The position numbers and the translations under genes are program-made. Positions 63,036 through 64,000 of a DNA stretch of 64,000 bases are shown piece after piece; within the stretch, counting starts at the first letter, position 1, and each line of letters begins with the position of its first letter. Source of the DNA: Prorocentrum cordatum (Eukaryota > Sar > Dinophyceae > Prorocentrales > Prorocentraceae); NCBI GenBank assembly GCA_963575745.1, contig CAUYUJ010015686.1, positions 35,789 through 99,788 on the forward strand, in the 5' to 3' direction. The notes beneath the pieces are model-generated. The model was not told the origin of the DNA. It did no database searches and saw only the letters and a list, made by a program, of their open reading frames with translations.

Positions 63036-63844
63036 TAATAAGAATCTCTTAGTGCAAGCACTGTTCGGACAATGCTTCGTGGCCCCATCATCATTATCAT
63101 GATCTTTTCGCCTTCGCGCCGCAGTATCACACTGGCAGGGCAGCGACACAGGCTTCTCACCCTTCCAAGCACCACCAATCCAAGACATTTGCACTGGGCC
63201 TTCCGAGACCCGCAATGGCCCGGCAATGGCCATCAGGCTGGTTTGCTGAAGTAGTCAATTGGAGCTTGCACCCACCATGTAAATTTAGGAGTTGTATACT
63301 CAAGGTGACTCCAGTGCGAGAAACCATTAGGCTTTCCCATTCTCGATGTGCGATCTACGTGCCACGTGCGTGTGGTAAACAATGTGTGGTGGGATACGCG
63401 TGGAACAATCCATGTGCTGTCTATGTGGGGCCGCCAATGCATTCCACGTGGTGCAATACATGCGGTGTCCCACTGCAGGGTTGGCGCCAGCCGGGCACCC
63501 ACCGCAAGACATCGACCAGGAACGGCAGACTGCGCCCAACGGGGAACCACAGGGCAACACGGGGCACCGATCTGGAACGGCCGACAGAGGCTCCGAGGGG
63601 AACGTTACGCGCTGACGCCTCAGGCACCGACCATGGGGCACACACCGGGAGCGGCCGACTGCGGCCCAGAGTCCAGAGGGCGAGCCCCTTACAAATCAGG
63701 TCGGATTCCCCGGATGAGGCTCCTCCTGGCACGCACCTCTCACGACAAACCAGACGACGGCCAAGACGACATCCCGTAGCCTCTGTGACCCTTCGAGAAG
63801 CTGGAAACAACCTCCAAACACTTTCGAATGTAATCGGAAATCTC

Positions 63845-63846
<2 letters not shown>
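63036..63846. other. No supported gene
   Basis: Includes repeated CATGTGCTGT/CACGTGCGTGTGG-type short matches and GGAACGGCxGAC at 63517, 63576 and 63648. No coding frame is supported. Confidence 0.4.

Positions 63847-63881
<35 letters not shown>
63847..63881. repeat. (GAC)n microsatellite
   Basis: A pure GAC run of about 35 bp. On the minus strand it would read poly-Ser in the frame of the candidate exon upstream. Confidence 0.95.
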
Positions 63882-63883
<2 letters not shown>

Positions 63884-63928
63884 CCGCGCGCGGGCAGCGG
63901 CGCCGGGCGGGGAAGGCTCCTTGCAGTC

Positions 63929-64000
63929 CTCCAGCGACAATATGTCCGCGTGGACGTCGTAGTCCGCGGGGCCCCAAGCCCGTGCCGGGTAGGGGCGTGA
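63929..64000 (-). CDS. Candidate exon running off the window edge
   Basis: The minus strand reads SRPYPARAWGPADYDV then HADILSLE with protein-like composition, open to the window edge. A possible GA donor (CTGGAG followed by GACTGC) at 63927-63928 would end it in phase 0, as in the hydrolase exon at 24310. If joined, ..ADILSLE-DSVPFFRRHS.. would be a plausible N-terminal part of the same hydrolase, giving a gene of over 58 kb. There is no motif to prove this; it may belong to another gene. Without splicing the frame runs through poly-Ser to a stop at 63740. Confidence 0.4.

Overview
The window looks like nuclear genomic DNA of a dinoflagellate. The main evidence is (i) minus-strand copies of the dinoflagellate spliced-leader (SL) tail CCATTTTGGCTCAAG, two of them at the 5' ends of retroposed mRNAs; (ii) a split gene whose introns start with GC, GA or GT and always end in AG followed by G; (iii) high GC with GC-ending codons; and (iv) dinoflagellate-style retroelements and abundant simple repeats. 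A 100-N assembly gap lies at 51401-51500. The genus cannot be read from the sequence; the high GC would suit Prorocentrum, but that is a guess.

Layout. Positions 24-4266 (minus) hold a decayed retroelement with a reverse transcriptase/RNase H region. From 5572 to 24390 (minus) I can trace five phase-0 exons of an ABHD17/BEM46-like alpha/beta hydrolase (24310-24390, 20758-20850, 13783-13824, 7156-7224, 5572-5622). They are separated by introns of about 1.5-6.9 kb. The oxyanion and strand motifs are present; the exons for the catalytic Ser, Asp and His would lie beyond position 1. Two introns contain same-strand retroposed genes: 8914-11530 (intact 636-codon multi-pass membrane protein, near-perfect SL at its 5' end, 19-bp target-site duplication) and 18643-20548 (two tandem SL copies, short A-tail, 13/14-bp duplication, disrupted reading frame). 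A further candidate exon runs off the right edge (63929-64000, minus).

Positions 27371-35466 (plus) hold a decayed full-length LINE (coiled-coil ORF1, endonuclease, RT, RNase H, Cys-rich tail), swollen by a minisatellite and a tandem duplication. Positions 51929-54999 (minus) hold a second, probably 5'-truncated LINE with RT and RNase H. The rest of 35-64 kb is almost entirely non-coding and repeat-rich.

Several dispersed repeat families recur. They include a hAT-like MITE at 38015-38159 with an 8-bp duplication and a paralogous empty site at 46.6 kb; MITE family M1 (TIR with GTCGGGC), one member of which is 1.27 kb with an 8-bp duplication; MITE family M2 (TIR with CGCGCGGA..TTCTTGGATC); composite repeat X, built on an 80-90-bp minisatellite; a conserved ~65-bp core Y in five copies; and repeat Z in three copies. 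Most long open frames across these regions are translations of repeats, not genes.
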